A stretch of DNA of 64,000 bases from Paenibacillus mellifer (GCF_023195895.1 NZ_JALPRK010000005.1:124001-188000); one strand, 5' to 3'; shown: positions 16,320 to 26,030, counted from the stretch's first letter. A program made the numbers and translations. Notes: a model not told the origin generated them from the sequence alone.

Positions 16320-16557
16320 GTTTCGTTTCCTCCAAGTAAGTTATTTGAGTCATAACCCATTCTACAGAGCAATTGTGTGGAAAGTATGGAGAACCCATGT
16401 AGATTTTTATTGCCCGGATTCGTTGAAAAATCCGGGAATGTCGACTACACTAGCGGTAGTCTCTCATACTTTTTCGGACATCTACGCTATTACGGACATA
16501 GAATACTCATATACGTGATTTCACTTTATTTCCGGCAAGCGGAGAGGTGGGGCAGCG

Positions 16558-17652
16558 ATGGGATTTTGGATCGTATGGGCAATCGGATGGATTGCGGGAT
16601 GGATATTATTTCGCAGGGTTATGCTTCCCGAACGGGTAACGCCTGCTCCCCGAGGCGAGAAGGTGTCGGTGATCATTCCTGCGAGGAACGAAGCGGGGAA
16701 TTTGCCGCAACTGCTGGGTTCGCTGCAAAAGCAAACCTATCCGCCCTATGAGATTATCGTGGTGGACGATTTCTCGGAGGATGAAACCTATGACATTGCC
16801 GCGAGTTACGGGGTAAAGGTGATCCGGAACGAGGCGCTGCCTCCCGGTTGGACCGGGAAGACTTGGGCGGTATGGAACGGATACCGGCAGTCAACCGGAG
16901 ATATGATCGCCTTCCTGGATGCCGATATCCGCCTCGCGCCCCGGGCGCTGGAGTCGTTGCTGCGGGCACGGGCTGAGGCGGGAGGCGTCATATCCGCCGT
17001 GCCGTTTCATGTCACGGAGAAGTTCTACGAACGCCTGGCGTTGATTACCAACGTCTTGGGCGTATTTGCATTTACATCGCCGTTTGAACGTAACAGCCCG
17101 AATAAGGGGTTGTATGGCTCCTGTATCGTAACGACGCGCCGCGATTATGATGCGATCCAAGGCCATGACAGCATCCGTTCGGAGCTGCTGGACGATTTGA
17201 ACCTTGGAGCCAAATTCCGGGCGGCGGGGATCTCCGTGTCCAATTTTCTCGGCGGCGGCCTCGTCTCCTTCCGCATGTATCCGAACGGGATTCGCAGCGA
17301 GCTGGAGGGGTTCGGCAAAGGCGCGGTGCTGAGCACCGCCAAGCTTAGGCCGGCCACCACGCTGCTGGTTGCTGCGTGGCTGATCGGGCTGATCGCTTCC
17401 GAAGGCGCGTTGTTCCTTTGGCATACGTCATGGGCTTATCCGCTGCTGTTCGGGTATTTGCTGTATGCGGCGCAGCTTTATTTTCTGGTGCGTTATGTAG
17501 GGAAGTTCGGCTTATTCATGCCTTTGCTTCACGTGTTGTCAACGCTCTTCTTTCTGGTGGTGCTGCTCTATTCGGCCTATCAGGTGGCGTTTCGCGGATC
17601 GGTCACCTGGAAAGGCCGGGACGTGCAGGTAGGAAGCAGGGGAGACCGATGA
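16558..17652 (+). CDS. GT2 family glycosyltransferase, CrtQ-like membrane protein
   Basis: A 364-residue protein with an N-terminal membrane anchor (residues about 2-20), then a GT-A domain. Visible motifs are V-S-V-I-I-P-A-R-N-E, V-V-D-D-F-S, P-P-G-W-T-G-K-T-W-A, and the metal-binding D-A-D (near residue 122). E-L-L-D-D-L-N-L-G near residue 210 carries the catalytic acid region. Several C-terminal membrane helices follow. P-G-W-T-G-K-T-W is typical of glycosyltransferases acting on lipid-like acceptors such as CrtQ of staphyloxanthin synthesis. GGAGAGGTGGGG precedes the start. Its stop overlaps the next gene's ATG, so the two are co-translated. Confidence 0.87.
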   Translation: MGFWIVWAIGWIAGWILFRRVMLPERVTPAPRGEKVSVIIPARNEAGNLPQLLGSLQKQTYPPYEIIVVDDFSEDETYDIAASYGVKVIRNEALPPGWTGKTWAVWNGYRQSTGDMIAFLDADIRLAPRALESLLRARAEAGGVISAVPFHVTEKFYERLALITNVLGVFAFTSPFERNSPNKGLYGSCIVTTRRDYDAIQGHDSIRSELLDDLNLGAKFRAAGISVSNFLGGGLVSFRMYPNGIRSELEGFGKGAVLSTAKLRPATTLLVAAWLIGLIASEGALFLWHTSWAYPLLFGYLLYAAQLYFLVRYVGKFGLFMPLLHVLSTLFFLVVLLYSAYQVAFRGSVTWKGRDVQVGSRGDR

Positions 17653-18290
17653 TTCTATGGCTGGCTGTCGCCGAGTTCCTATGCGGGGCGTTGATGTTTT
17701 CCTATTGGCTGGGCAAGGTGGCCCGGAAAGACTTGAAGCACGTCGGGGACGGCAACCCTGGGGCATTCAACTTATGGCGGGCCGCCGGTTACCGCTGGGG
17801 GCTGGCGGGCATCGCGCTGGATTTCCTGAAAGGATATGTGCCGCTGGTAGTTCTGATCGAATCGGGAACGCTGGGAGGGGATTACGGAATGGTGATCGTC
17901 GCCGCCGCGCCGATTCTTGGCCACGCTTTTTCGCCCTTTCTGAAATTCAAGGGGGGCAAGGCGATTGCGGTAACCTTCGGCGTTTGGAGCGCGTTAACCC
18001 GATTTGAGGCTGCTTTGGCCTATGCGGTGATTCTGGCCGTGCTGCTTGCGGGATTTTCATTCTATAAAAAAGGGAAATACGCGTCACGGGAAGCCGACGG
18101 CTTCCAGGTCGTGGCCGGCATGGCGCTATTATCGGTTTATCTCCTGGTTTCCGGTGCTCCTCCCGCTTTATGGGGCGTATGGCTGGTGAACCTGCTGGTA
18201 TTGGCGTACGCCAATCGCCAGGCGATTCGGGTCTTCCTGACCGGGAAGGGCGGCAAGCTCCCTCGTTCCGGCGATGGCGTTACGCTGTGA
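17649..18290 (+). CDS. PlsY-like glycerol-3-phosphate acyltransferase family membrane protein
   Basis: A 213-residue, five- to six-helix membrane protein carrying the three PlsY motifs: G-D-G-N-P-G-A-F-N-L-W-R (near residue 34, phosphate loop), L-D-F-L-K-G (near 58), and G-H-A-F-S-P-F-L-K-F-K-G-G-K-A-I-A (near 91-107). PlsY transfers acyl groups from acyl phosphate to glycerol 3-phosphate. The ATG at 17649 overlaps the glycosyltransferase stop (ATGA). Because of that coupling it may be a PlsY paralogue that acylates a glycolipid or glycosylated isoprenoid rather than the housekeeping PlsY. This alternative is inferred. Confidence 0.85.
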   Translation: MILWLAVAEFLCGALMFSYWLGKVARKDLKHVGDGNPGAFNLWRAAGYRWGLAGIALDFLKGYVPLVVLIESGTLGGDYGMVIVAAAPILGHAFSPFLKFKGGKAIAVTFGVWSALTRFEAALAYAVILAVLLAGFSFYKKGKYASREADGFQVVAGMALLSVYLLVSGAPPALWGVWLVNLLVLAYANRQAIRVFLTGKGGKLPRSGDGVTL

Positions 18291-18417
18291 CCGGCAGGTT
18301 GTTGGCGGCGATCGAAGCGAGCACGCAACCTTATGAAGAAAAACTAGCAACCAAGGTATATCTGAGGGAAAATATAGAAAACCTAGTAGCAACTTGATAC
18401 GGAAGGAGCAAAGCTGT

Positions 18418-18591
18418 ATGGATGCTACTCTAGGGGCGGATGAAGTGGTCCGCCGAATCAAACGGTTGCAGAATGATGGGGTCTCACTAAGCAAGAAACA
18501 GGTCAAGCAAAACGATCCAGAGTTGATGCGCAACGCTTTGTTTTATTTCCCCAGCTGGGAACATGCCGTAAAGAACGCTGAAATTTTATAA
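18418..18591 (+). CDS. 57-residue conserved-looking small protein
   Basis: ATG 18418 follows GGAAGGAGC with good spacing; a TTG start 24 bp upstream is less likely. The protein is helical, with V-V-R-R-I-K-R-L-Q, S-L-S-K-K-Q-V-K and P-E-L-M-R-N-A-L-F-Y-F-P-S-W-E-H-A. The ending (aromatic, then S-W-x-x-A-x-x-x-A) resembles the short repeats linked to HNH homing endonucleases, but there is no nuclease. A strong terminator follows. The function is unknown. Confidence 0.7.
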   Translation: MDATLGADEVVRRIKRLQNDGVSLSKKQVKQNDPELMRNALFYFPSWEHAVKNAEIL

Positions 18592-18604
18592 GAACACCCC
18601 ATAA

Positions 18605-18660
18605 ACCAATTTGGGTTGGCCAAGAGAAGGCCATCAACCCGGATTGGTTATTTTTTTGCT
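18605..18660 (+). terminator. Strong terminator after the 57-residue gene
   Basis: AACCAATTTGGGTTGGCC pairs with GGCCATCAACCCGGATTGGTT, with a few mismatches, around AAGAGAA, followed by ATTTTTTT. It lies about 13 bp past the stop. Confidence 0.85.
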
Positions 18661-18741
18661 GTTTATTTTCCGGACAAGGGCCGATATGATGGAGATGAGG
18701 ATTCGTGTAAGCGATTAAATTGATGAGAAAGCCTGGGGCCG

Positions 18742-20457
18742 ATGAAAAAATACATTCCCTTCACCTATAAAATGCTGATTCCCTACCTGCTGCTCGTCTT
18801 ATTGACGGACGCGATCATCGGTTACGCATCGTACACGATGCTGATCCAATCCCGAACGGAGATGGCCGAGACGAACATCCGCACCGGCATGGAACAAGCC
18901 CGAAACAACATCCGCTATCAGATGGACGAAATCCAGCGGATGTCGGACACCCTGTTCGGCGACCTGGCGTTTCAGCGGGCGTTGCAGGCCAAGGGCGAGC
19001 CCTATGATATCTATTTGGTGATGCTCGATGAAATCGTTCCGGAAATCACCGCGCCGCTCAAACTGTTCGGCAACGATATCCGGCTGATGCTGTATACGCT
19101 GAACAGCGAGCTGAACATCGTTTCGGGCGACAATTTGGAAGAGCCGATCCAGGACAGCGATTATTATATCCTGCCGTTCGAGGATATCCAGGACAGCGCC
19201 TGGTATCAGGAATTCAAGGATTCCGAACGGGACAACATCTGGCTGCAGATCGACACCGATCAGCGGCTCGGGAACATCTCCCATATCCGCCGTTTGGTTT
19301 CGTACAGCGGGAACATGACCGTGATCGGGTATGTTCGCATCACGGCTTCCCTGGATGATTTATTCGGCGACTTCTCCACGTTTCCCGTCGAACAGGGGAT
19401 CACGGTGCGCTTGATTAACGCGGCGTCGGACGGCGCCTTGCTCTATCAACGGGGCAACGCCGAAATGGGAGCCAGGCATGACGACTATCTGAGCCTGCAC
19501 GAACCGATTCCAGGTTCCGATTTCGTGATTGAAGCGCTGGTTCCGAAGGCGTATCTGACCAAGGATGCCGGCAGACTGCAGCGCGTGATTTTTACCGTAT
19601 GCGGGATCAGCTTCCTCGGTATGGCGTTCATCGGGTATATCGTGGCCCGGTTGTCCGGCCGGAAGATGAAACGGATCGTTTGGCTTGTCCGCTCGTTCCA
19701 GGAAGGGAACTTCCAGAAGCGGATCCGCTTCTCGGGCAACGACGAATTCGTGCATATCGCCGATGCGTTTAACGTCATGGCCGCCAATATCCAAGGGCTG
19801 ATCAACAGCGTGTACGTGCAGGGGATTCAGAAGAAACAAGCCGAGCTGGAGGCGCTTCAAGCGCAGATTAATCCGCATTTTCTGTATAATACATTGTCGA
19901 CGATCAGCAGTCTGGCTAATCTGGGTGAAACGGCCAAGGTGACGGACATGGTTCAGGGTTTGTCGCGGTTTTACCGGCTAACCTTGAATCAAGGGAACGT
20001 ATTTACACCGCTGGAGAATGAATTGATGCAGGTGGAGACTTATCTGGATATCCAGCGGGTGAAATACGCTGGCGCTTTTTCCGTCTACATGGATGTGGAT
20101 CCGGAGCTGCTGCAGGTGCAGGTGATGAAGTTAATCTTACAGCCGTTCGTGGAAAATACGTTTAAACACGCTTGGTTTGGCGAATCCATCGCGATCGTCA
20201 TTACGGGGGAACGGCAAGGCGATAATCTGGAGTTGAAAGTGATCGACAACGGGATCGGGATGAAACCGGAAACGGTGCAGCGACTGCTTATCGGTCCAAG
20301 TCAATCCGGCGGCTACGGGGTGAAGAACGTCAACGAACGGATCAAGCTCCGTTACGGCGACAAGTACGGAATTCGCATCGCCAGCATCTACGGCGGCGGA
20401 ACGACGGTCCAGATCGTCCTTCCGGCGAACCCTGGGGAGCTTCCATTCATGGAGTAA
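18742..20457 (+). CDS. YesM-type sensor histidine kinase
   Basis: A 571-residue sensor kinase. One membrane segment at about residues 13-35 and another at about 284-306 bracket an extracellular sensor domain. A HAMP linker (about 306-358) follows, then the His_kinase domain with A-L-Q-A-Q-I-N-P-H-F-L-Y-N-T-L (phospho-acceptor His near 380). The ATPase domain has N-x-F-K-H and D-N-G-I-G-M with G-Y-G-V-K-N-V. The YesM group works with AraC-type response regulators to switch on oligosaccharide uptake. The response regulator follows 136 bp on. The external ligand is probably a galactan oligosaccharide, judged from downstream GH42/GH53. Confidence 0.92.
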   Translation: MKKYIPFTYKMLIPYLLLVLLTDAIIGYASYTMLIQSRTEMAETNIRTGMEQARNNIRYQMDEIQRMSDTLFGDLAFQRALQAKGEPYDIYLVMLDEIVPEITAPLKLFGNDIRLMLYTLNSELNIVSGDNLEEPIQDSDYYILPFEDIQDSAWYQEFKDSERDNIWLQIDTDQRLGNISHIRRLVSYSGNMTVIGYVRITASLDDLFGDFSTFPVEQGITVRLINAASDGALLYQRGNAEMGARHDDYLSLHEPIPGSDFVIEALVPKAYLTKDAGRLQRVIFTVCGISFLGMAFIGYIVARLSGRKMKRIVWLVRSFQEGNFQKRIRFSGNDEFVHIADAFNVMAANIQGLINSVYVQGIQKKQAELEALQAQINPHFLYNTLSTISSLANLGETAKVTDMVQGLSRFYRLTLNQGNVFTPLENELMQVETYLDIQRVKYAGAFSVYMDVDPELLQVQVMKLILQPFVENTFKHAWFGESIAIVITGERQGDNLELKVIDNGIGMKPETVQRLLIGPSQSGGYGVKNVNERIKLRYGDKYGIRIASIYGGGTTVQIVLPANPGELPFME

Positions 20458-20593
20458 CCTCGGAGATTCGAGCGAATCAATACGGGAAATCGGTGGATTT
20501 GTATAGGTTTTCATTGCAAATCGCTATGTTCAGGGCAAAGAACGACAAGTATGCTCGAGTTAAGGAGCAAAAATACCAGAAGGAATGACGGCC

Positions 20594-22168
20594 ATGAATA
20601 TCAACGTATTGCTTGTCGACGACGAGGCGGTCGATCTCGAGTGGCTGCGGCGCAGAGTGCTGGGCAGCGGGCTGAACCTGCAGGTAGCGGCGACGGCCAA
20701 TAGCGGCTTTAATGCACTCAAAGCGATGGAGCAGGAGCGGATCGACCTGATTCTCTCCGATATCCGCATGCCGATCATGTCGGGAATCGAATTCGCCCGC
20801 AAAGCCAAAGAGATTCATCCCGGCGTCAAAATCGTATTCATCAGCGGGCACGAAGACTTTGAATACGCGAAAGAGGCAATCAAGATCAGCGCCTCGGGTT
20901 ATTTGCTGAAGCCCGTGGAAGATCAGGAGCTCTATAAGATGCTGGGCGAGCTCTGCGCCGCGATCGAACGGGAACGGGATCAGGACCGCACGTTTACGGA
21001 GGCGCTTACGCTCGTGAACGAGGAATTGCTGCTGCGCTGGCTGAACGAGATTTCCCCGGAGCAGGTGGAGGGGCATATCCGCGGGTTTCTGCAGACGCTC
21101 TTCAAAACGGGAACGGCGGCAGCCCTCGTCGAAATCGACGACCTGGAGTGGAAGACCGGCGATATGCCGGAGGAGGAGCGGCGCAAGCAAATTCAGAAGG
21201 TCATGGCGTTCATCCGGCATTTTTCCATGGAAATGAAACTGGGTACGTTTATCGTCAGCCAACCGACACGGTTTGTCCTGCTTGCGTCCGTACCGGAAAC
21301 GGCGTTCCTGGAGCTGCTGGAGGAGCTGATCCGGGCGGTTCGGGGGATATCCCCGTTCTCCGTGACGGTTGGGGTCGGAGGTTTCGCGCTGGATGAAGAG
21401 GGCCTGCGGGCGTCCTACCGTCAAGCACAGGCCGCGCTCAGCGCCAAGTGGCTGGTCGGCAAGGACCGGCTGATCCGCGAAAGCCGGGTGCACCCGGGCG
21501 AAAGCCGCTTTGCCGGGGCCCGGACGGACGAAATCCTTGAACGGATGCTGAAGGCGATTTTGCAATATGACCTTGTCACGATCGACGACTGCTTGCTGGA
21601 GCTGTTCTACCAAGGTTCTCCGCTGGCCCAGAAGAACGATGTTTACGATTTGATCATCCGGATCACGACTCAGCTGCATGCCGATCTGCGCGAAATAAAT
21701 GAGAATCTGTATGAGCTCTTGAAATGGGATTCGCACCAGCCGGTGCTGTTGTTCCAATTCGAGACGATCCATGACATTACGTCCTGGCTGCGGAAGCGGT
21801 TCTTTGAATTGTCCGAGCTGTTGTACGTGAAGAAGCAGAAGCAGAAACGCAAGTTGATCCAGGAGATCATGGTGTATGTCGAAAACAATCTCGAGCAAAA
21901 AATGACGCTGAAGGATGTCGCAGCCCATTTCGATTTCACTCCGAATTATTTGGGATACTTGTTTAAGGAGGAAACGGGCCGTCATTTCACCGACTATCTG
22001 AACGAGCTCAAAACGAAACGCGTCTGCGAACTGCTGACCGATCCAACGCTGAAAATCTATGAAATCGCCGAGCGGATGGGTTATAAGAACATCATTTACT
22101 TTAACCGGCAGTTTAAGCAAGCGACCGGGATGACGCCCGGGGAGTACCGGAAAACGAAAAAAATATAA
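20594..22168 (+). CDS. YesN-type response regulator (receiver plus AraC domain)
   Basis: A 524-residue regulator. The N-terminal receiver has V-L-L-V-D-D-E, phospho-acceptor Asp in L-I-L-S-D-I-R-M-P (near residue 55) and L-L-K-P-V-E (K near 104). A middle region of some 280 residues follows. The C-terminal AraC domain has M-T-L-K-D-V-A-A-H-F-D-F-T-P-N-Y-L-G-Y-L-F-K and I-A-E-R-M-G-Y-K-N-I-I-Y-F. ATG 20594 is preferred to the in-frame ATG at 20585, because AGAAGGA is 9 nt upstream of the former and directly abuts the latter. It probably activates the ABC operon starting at 22354. Confidence 0.92.
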   Translation: MNINVLLVDDEAVDLEWLRRRVLGSGLNLQVAATANSGFNALKAMEQERIDLILSDIRMPIMSGIEFARKAKEIHPGVKIVFISGHEDFEYAKEAIKISASGYLLKPVEDQELYKMLGELCAAIERERDQDRTFTEALTLVNEELLLRWLNEISPEQVEGHIRGFLQTLFKTGTAAALVEIDDLEWKTGDMPEEERRKQIQKVMAFIRHFSMEMKLGTFIVSQPTRFVLLASVPETAFLELLEELIRAVRGISPFSVTVGVGGFALDEEGLRASYRQAQAALSAKWLVGKDRLIRESRVHPGESRFAGARTDEILERMLKAILQYDLVTIDDCLLELFYQGSPLAQKNDVYDLIIRITTQLHADLREINENLYELLKWDSHQPVLLFQFETIHDITSWLRKRFFELSELLYVKKQKQKRKLIQEIMVYVENNLEQKMTLKDVAAHFDFTPNYLGYLFKEETGRHFTDYLNELKTKRVCELLTDPTLKIYEIAERMGYKNIIYFNRQFKQATGMTPGEYRKTKKI

Positions 22169-22353
22169 ACATGTTCATCAAACTTCACCGACCTCGCCCT
22201 CGCCGGTATTTTGCGGAGGCAGGTCTTTTCTATTTCGGCAAACTTCGTCATCGTGGAATTTGTATTAGTTTTTGTTGTTTCGCTGAATCCCGGTCGAAAG
22301 CGCTCTCCACTATACTGAAGAATATAGAGACAACCAAGAGGGGAGTTCGAAAC

Positions 22354-23274
22354 ATGAAGCAAAGCGGATTTTGGAACGACGTAAAGAAATATAAAGTTCT
22401 GCTGCTCATGCTGACGCCGGCCGTCCTGTTCTTCCTGCTATTTGCCTATGTGCCGATGGCGGGGATCGTCCTGGCATTCAAACAATACAACTATACGGGC
22501 GGGGTGTTCGGAAGTCCGTGGAACGGGCTCGATAACTTCCGGTTTTTCTTCGATTCCGGAGATGCTTGGCGGGTAACTCGCAACACGGCTTTATACAATA
22601 TCGCCTTTATCGTGGTCAACAATGTGGTTCAAATTTTTGCGGCGATTCTGCTGTTCGAGGTGGCCGGGAAATGGTTCCGCAAAATTACGCAAACGGTGAT
22701 GTTCTTGCCTTACTTCATCTCCTGGGTTGTCGTTGGCGCGATCGCCTATAACCTGTTTAACTTCGATTACGGTACGATTAATGTCCTCCTGAATGCGATC
22801 GGGCTGGAATCGATCGACATCTATAATACGGCCGCCTATTGGCCGGTCATCCTCGTCATTGTATCGGCGTGGAAAACGCTGGGCTACGGGACGATCATGT
22901 ACCTGGCAGCCATCACCAGCATTGATACCGAGATGTATGAAGCCGCCGAAATCGACGGCGCCAATGTCTTCCAACGGATTCGCAAAATCACGATTCCGAA
23001 CCTCTATCCGACGGTCATCATTTTGGTGCTGCTGGCGATCGGGAATATTTTCCGCGGGGATTTCGGAATGTTCTATAACATGGTTGGCAACAACGGCTTA
23101 TTATTCTCCTCGACCGATGTCATCGACACCTTCGTGTTCCGGATGCTCACGACCTCGAACGAGATCGGGATGTCCGCCGCGGCGGGATTCTACCAGTCCA
23201 TTCTGGGCTTCGCGACCATTATGCTGGCGAACTATGCCGTACGCAAATACGACAAGGACCGCGCTTTGTTCTAG
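22354..23274 (+). CDS. Sugar ABC transporter permease (LplB type)
   Basis: A 306-residue, six-helix CUT1 permease. The start at 22354 follows AAGAGGGGAG; an upstream in-frame extension to 22171 does not resemble the family. The EAA loop reads E-A-A-E-I-D-G-A-N with I-T-I-P following (near residues 200-217). It opens an operon with a second permease and a binding lipoprotein, downstream of the YesM/YesN pair. A TATACT at 22311-22316 could be its -10. Confidence 0.92.
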   Translation: MKQSGFWNDVKKYKVLLLMLTPAVLFFLLFAYVPMAGIVLAFKQYNYTGGVFGSPWNGLDNFRFFFDSGDAWRVTRNTALYNIAFIVVNNVVQIFAAILLFEVAGKWFRKITQTVMFLPYFISWVVVGAIAYNLFNFDYGTINVLLNAIGLESIDIYNTAAYWPVILVIVSAWKTLGYGTIMYLAAITSIDTEMYEAAEIDGANVFQRIRKITIPNLYPTVIILVLLAIGNIFRGDFGMFYNMVGNNGLLFSSTDVIDTFVFRMLTTSNEIGMSAAAGFYQSILGFATIMLANYAVRKYDKDRALF

Positions 23275-23334
23275 GTGTGTTAGAGCAACCGGATGAACCA
23301 TCAACACGATTGAAACGAGTGGAGGTTAACGCTT

Positions 23335-24270
23335 ATGAGTACGATGGCACCAAACTTGCAACCGGCCGCTAAGCCGGAGGCCCGTAAACGCAGATCGATG
23401 GACCGACTGCTGCTGCAGATTATCGGATATATTGCACTCACTTTGCTGGCAGTTTTCTGTCTCTTTCCTTTCATCCTGGTCATTTCCTCTTCCCTGACGG
23501 AGGAGAGCAAAATCATCGAGAATGGGTTCCAGCTCATCCCAACCGCGTTCTCGCTGGAAGCTTACGGCATCCTGTTCAAGTATCCGCAGGAAATGCTGAA
23601 GGCGTACGGCATCACGATTTCCGTCACCTTGCTGGGTACGCTGTTCGGGTTGTTCCTCACCTCGATGACAGCTTATGTGCTGGCACGTAAGGATTTTAAA
23701 TGGCGCAGCCACTTCTCGTTCTTCTTCTTCTTCACCACGCTGTTTAGTGGCGGGCTCGTGCCGTGGTACCTGCTGATTGTCAATTATCTTGATCTGAAGG
23801 ATACGCTGATCGTGCTGATTCTGCCGATGCTGATGAACGTTTTCTACATTATCGTCATGAAATCGTTCATGAGCAGTATCCCAGAGGCGATCATTGAGTC
23901 GGCCAAAATCGATGGAGCGGGCGATTTCTCGATCTTCCTGCGGTTTGTAATTCCGCTGTCGAAGCCGGCGTTGGCCACCATCGGGTTGTTTATTGCCCTA
24001 GGCTACTGGAACGATTGGTATAATGCGCTCTTGTTTATCTCCAACTCCGACCTGATGCCGCTGCAGTACTACCTGTACCGCTTGCTGGGTAACATGGACG
24101 GGATGCGCAAGGCCATGATGGCAGCGGGAGCTGTCGTCTCGTCAGATATCCCGACGGAGAGCCTGAAGATGGCTATGACGATCGTGGCGACTGGCCCGAT
24201 CATGATTGTGTATCCGTTTATCCAACGTTATTTCGTGCAAGGTTTAACGATTGGTGCTGTGAAAGGGTGA
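23335..24270 (+). CDS. Sugar ABC transporter permease (YtcP/LplC type)
   Basis: A 311-residue partner permease with six predicted helices after a ~30-residue cytoplasmic start. Its EAA loop is the variant E-S-A-K-I-D-G-A-G with F-V-I-P following, and it ends G-L-T-I-G-A-V-K-G as the family does. GTGGAGGTTAACGCTT is the ribosome site. It lies 60 bp after the LplB-type permease. Confidence 0.92.
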   Translation: MSTMAPNLQPAAKPEARKRRSMDRLLLQIIGYIALTLLAVFCLFPFILVISSSLTEESKIIENGFQLIPTAFSLEAYGILFKYPQEMLKAYGITISVTLLGTLFGLFLTSMTAYVLARKDFKWRSHFSFFFFFTTLFSGGLVPWYLLIVNYLDLKDTLIVLILPMLMNVFYIIVMKSFMSSIPEAIIESAKIDGAGDFSIFLRFVIPLSKPALATIGLFIALGYWNDWYNALLFISNSDLMPLQYYLYRLLGNMDGMRKAMMAAGAVVSSDIPTESLKMAMTIVATGPIMIVYPFIQRYFVQGLTIGAVKG

Positions 24271-24390
24271 CCTCGGGGCAACCCGGTTATCACATAAAGG
24301 AGGCTCAAAAGAATCATCATAACCTGAATCTTTTGAACTCTCATTCATTCAAAGCTTTCATCCATCACAATTTTAGGGGGAACATCGGTC

Positions 24391-25980
24391 ATGAAACTGA
24401 AAAAGAAAGCAACGTTTCTTGTGGCTATGGTACTGGCGTTGACGACCTTACTGTCCGCTTGCGGCGGCGGGAATAACAACGCGGGTAGTGGCAATTCTCC
24501 GGACGCGGCGGCTCCGAACAACGCGACGACCAATACCGCAACAACTGACGGAGCTGTGGATACGTCCCAGGAAGTGACGCTGAAGCTGTTGATGGTCGGC
24601 AGCAAACCGGCGGATTATGACGAGGTGTACGGCGAGCTTAACAAGCTGCTGAAAGAGAAAATCAACGCAACCGTCGAAACCGAGTTTTTGGATTGGGCCG
24701 ACTGGACCCAGAAATATCCGCTGAAGTTCGCAGCGAATGAAGATTTTGACATCGCTTACACGGCGAACTGGGCGTTCTATAACGACCAGGTGCTGAAGGG
24801 CGGTTTCCTAGAGTTGACGGACGAGATGCTGCAGAAGTACGCTCCGAAGACTTGGGAAGCGATGCCGCAAGCCTCTTGGGATCAATCTAAGGTGAATGGC
24901 AAGCAGTATATGGTGCCGAACAACAACCAAGAAGTGACCGACAAAGTCGTTTTGGTTCGGGAGGACCTGCGCAAGAAGTATAACCTGGATCCGGTCAACA
25001 GTCCGGAAACCTACGCCGCTTATTTGAAAGCGATCGGGGCCGGCGAGAAAGGCATCAGTCCTTTTGGCGCCAAACCGGCTGACGGATGGAAATGGCATGA
25101 GCTGGATCAAATTTTGCTGGAGCAGCAAAACGAATGGAACCTGGTCGACTACAACTTCCCGTTGGCTTACAAATTGGACGATGCAACAGGGAAAGTCTTC
25201 AACGTATACGATACGCCGGAATTCACCGCGCTGATTCAATACTATAAGGATTTGGCCGACAACAATGGCTGGTCCAAGAACATCGTGAGCAACAAAAACG
25301 ACGTTTTCCAAGACATCAAAGCGGGCAAAACTTCCTCTTATGCGCAAAACCTGGGGACCATCTCGAGCAACATCGGCGAAATCCGCCGCGACAAGCCGGA
25401 AATGGAAGTGAATATTGCCGATTTGACGCCGGACAAGAAGAAGATCGGTGCGATTTCCACGCAAAACGGGTTGGGGATCCACGCGACTTCCAAAAATGTT
25501 GAACGTTCGTTGATGCTGATCGATTTGCTGCAAAACGATAAGGAAATTCATGATTTGACGATGTACGGAGTCGCTGGTAAACACTACGAGCCAATTGGCG
25601 ACGACAAGTACAGCCCAGGACCAAGCTTCAATAATTACAACCTGTCGGGCTACTCTGTATGGGGCTGGAACTCGCTGCTGAACCGCACCGACTCTTCCTA
25701 CCCGGAAGAAGGCAACAAAATGTTGGCCGACTGGCAGTCCAAAGTGTACCACTTCCCGCTGGAAACCTTCGTCTTTGACGATTCCAAAGTGAAGAACGAA
25801 GTTGCGAACGTAGGCAACGTGATGCTGCGTTACGCTATTCCGCTGGAATACGGTTTGATCAAAGACTTGGAGAAAGGTCAAGCTGACCTGAACAAACAAC
25901 TGAAAGCGGCCGGTCTGGATAAAATTCAACAAGAACTGCAGAGCCAAATCGACGCATTCCTAGCTGCTCAAGTTCAATAA
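24391..25980 (+). CDS. Sugar ABC transporter substrate-binding lipoprotein
   Basis: A 529-residue lipoprotein: K-rich start, hydrophobic core, lipobox L-L-S-A-C with Cys24, then a Gly/Asn/Thr linker up to about residue 65 and a family binding-protein fold (L-K-L-L-M-V-G-S-K-P-A-D-Y). TTAGGGGGAACATCGGTC precedes the ATG. A small CAAAAGA/TCTTTTG hairpin lies in the 120-bp gap after the permease. The nearby YesMN pair, GH42 and GH53 genes suggest galacto-oligosaccharide uptake. Confidence 0.92.
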   Translation: MKLKKKATFLVAMVLALTTLLSACGGGNNNAGSGNSPDAAAPNNATTNTATTDGAVDTSQEVTLKLLMVGSKPADYDEVYGELNKLLKEKINATVETEFLDWADWTQKYPLKFAANEDFDIAYTANWAFYNDQVLKGGFLELTDEMLQKYAPKTWEAMPQASWDQSKVNGKQYMVPNNNQEVTDKVVLVREDLRKKYNLDPVNSPETYAAYLKAIGAGEKGISPFGAKPADGWKWHELDQILLEQQNEWNLVDYNFPLAYKLDDATGKVFNVYDTPEFTALIQYYKDLADNNGWSKNIVSNKNDVFQDIKAGKTSSYAQNLGTISSNIGEIRRDKPEMEVNIADLTPDKKKIGAISTQNGLGIHATSKNVERSLMLIDLLQNDKEIHDLTMYGVAGKHYEPIGDDKYSPGPSFNNYNLSGYSVWGWNSLLNRTDSSYPEEGNKMLADWQSKVYHFPLETFVFDDSKVKNEVANVGNVMLRYAIPLEYGLIKDLEKGQADLNKQLKAAGLDKIQQELQSQIDAFLAAQVQ

Positions 25981-25996
25981 GATAGGCGACTTGGGT

Positions 25997-26030
25997 GAAA
26001 GGAGGGGACGCCCGTCCCCTCCTTTTCTTT
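25997..26030 (+). terminator. Rho-independent terminator after the binding-protein gene
   Basis: AAAGGAGGGGAC pairs with GTCCCCTCCTTT around GCCC and is followed by TCTTTC, 17 bp past the stop. It ends the ABC operon before the GH42 gene. Confidence 0.85.

Noticed and set aside
18418-18591. 57-residue protein as a homing endonuclease
   Set aside because: Only a resemblance to the associated helical repeat; no HNH or other nuclease residues are present.
20477-22120. 547-codon minus-strand open frame opposite the YesN-type gene
   Set aside because: Antisense shadow of a well-supported response regulator; composition (many His, Gln, Arg) is not protein-like and no family was seen.
22294-22309. 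cre-like sequence TCGAAAGCGCTCTCCA before the second ABC operon
   Set aside because: Only about 11 of 14 consensus positions fit and the ends do not match; too weak to list beside the three good boxes.
24808-25947. 379-codon minus-strand frame opposite the binding lipoprotein
   Set aside because: Shadow of a clear solute-binding protein gene, with Phe/Val/Gln-rich low-complexity composition.
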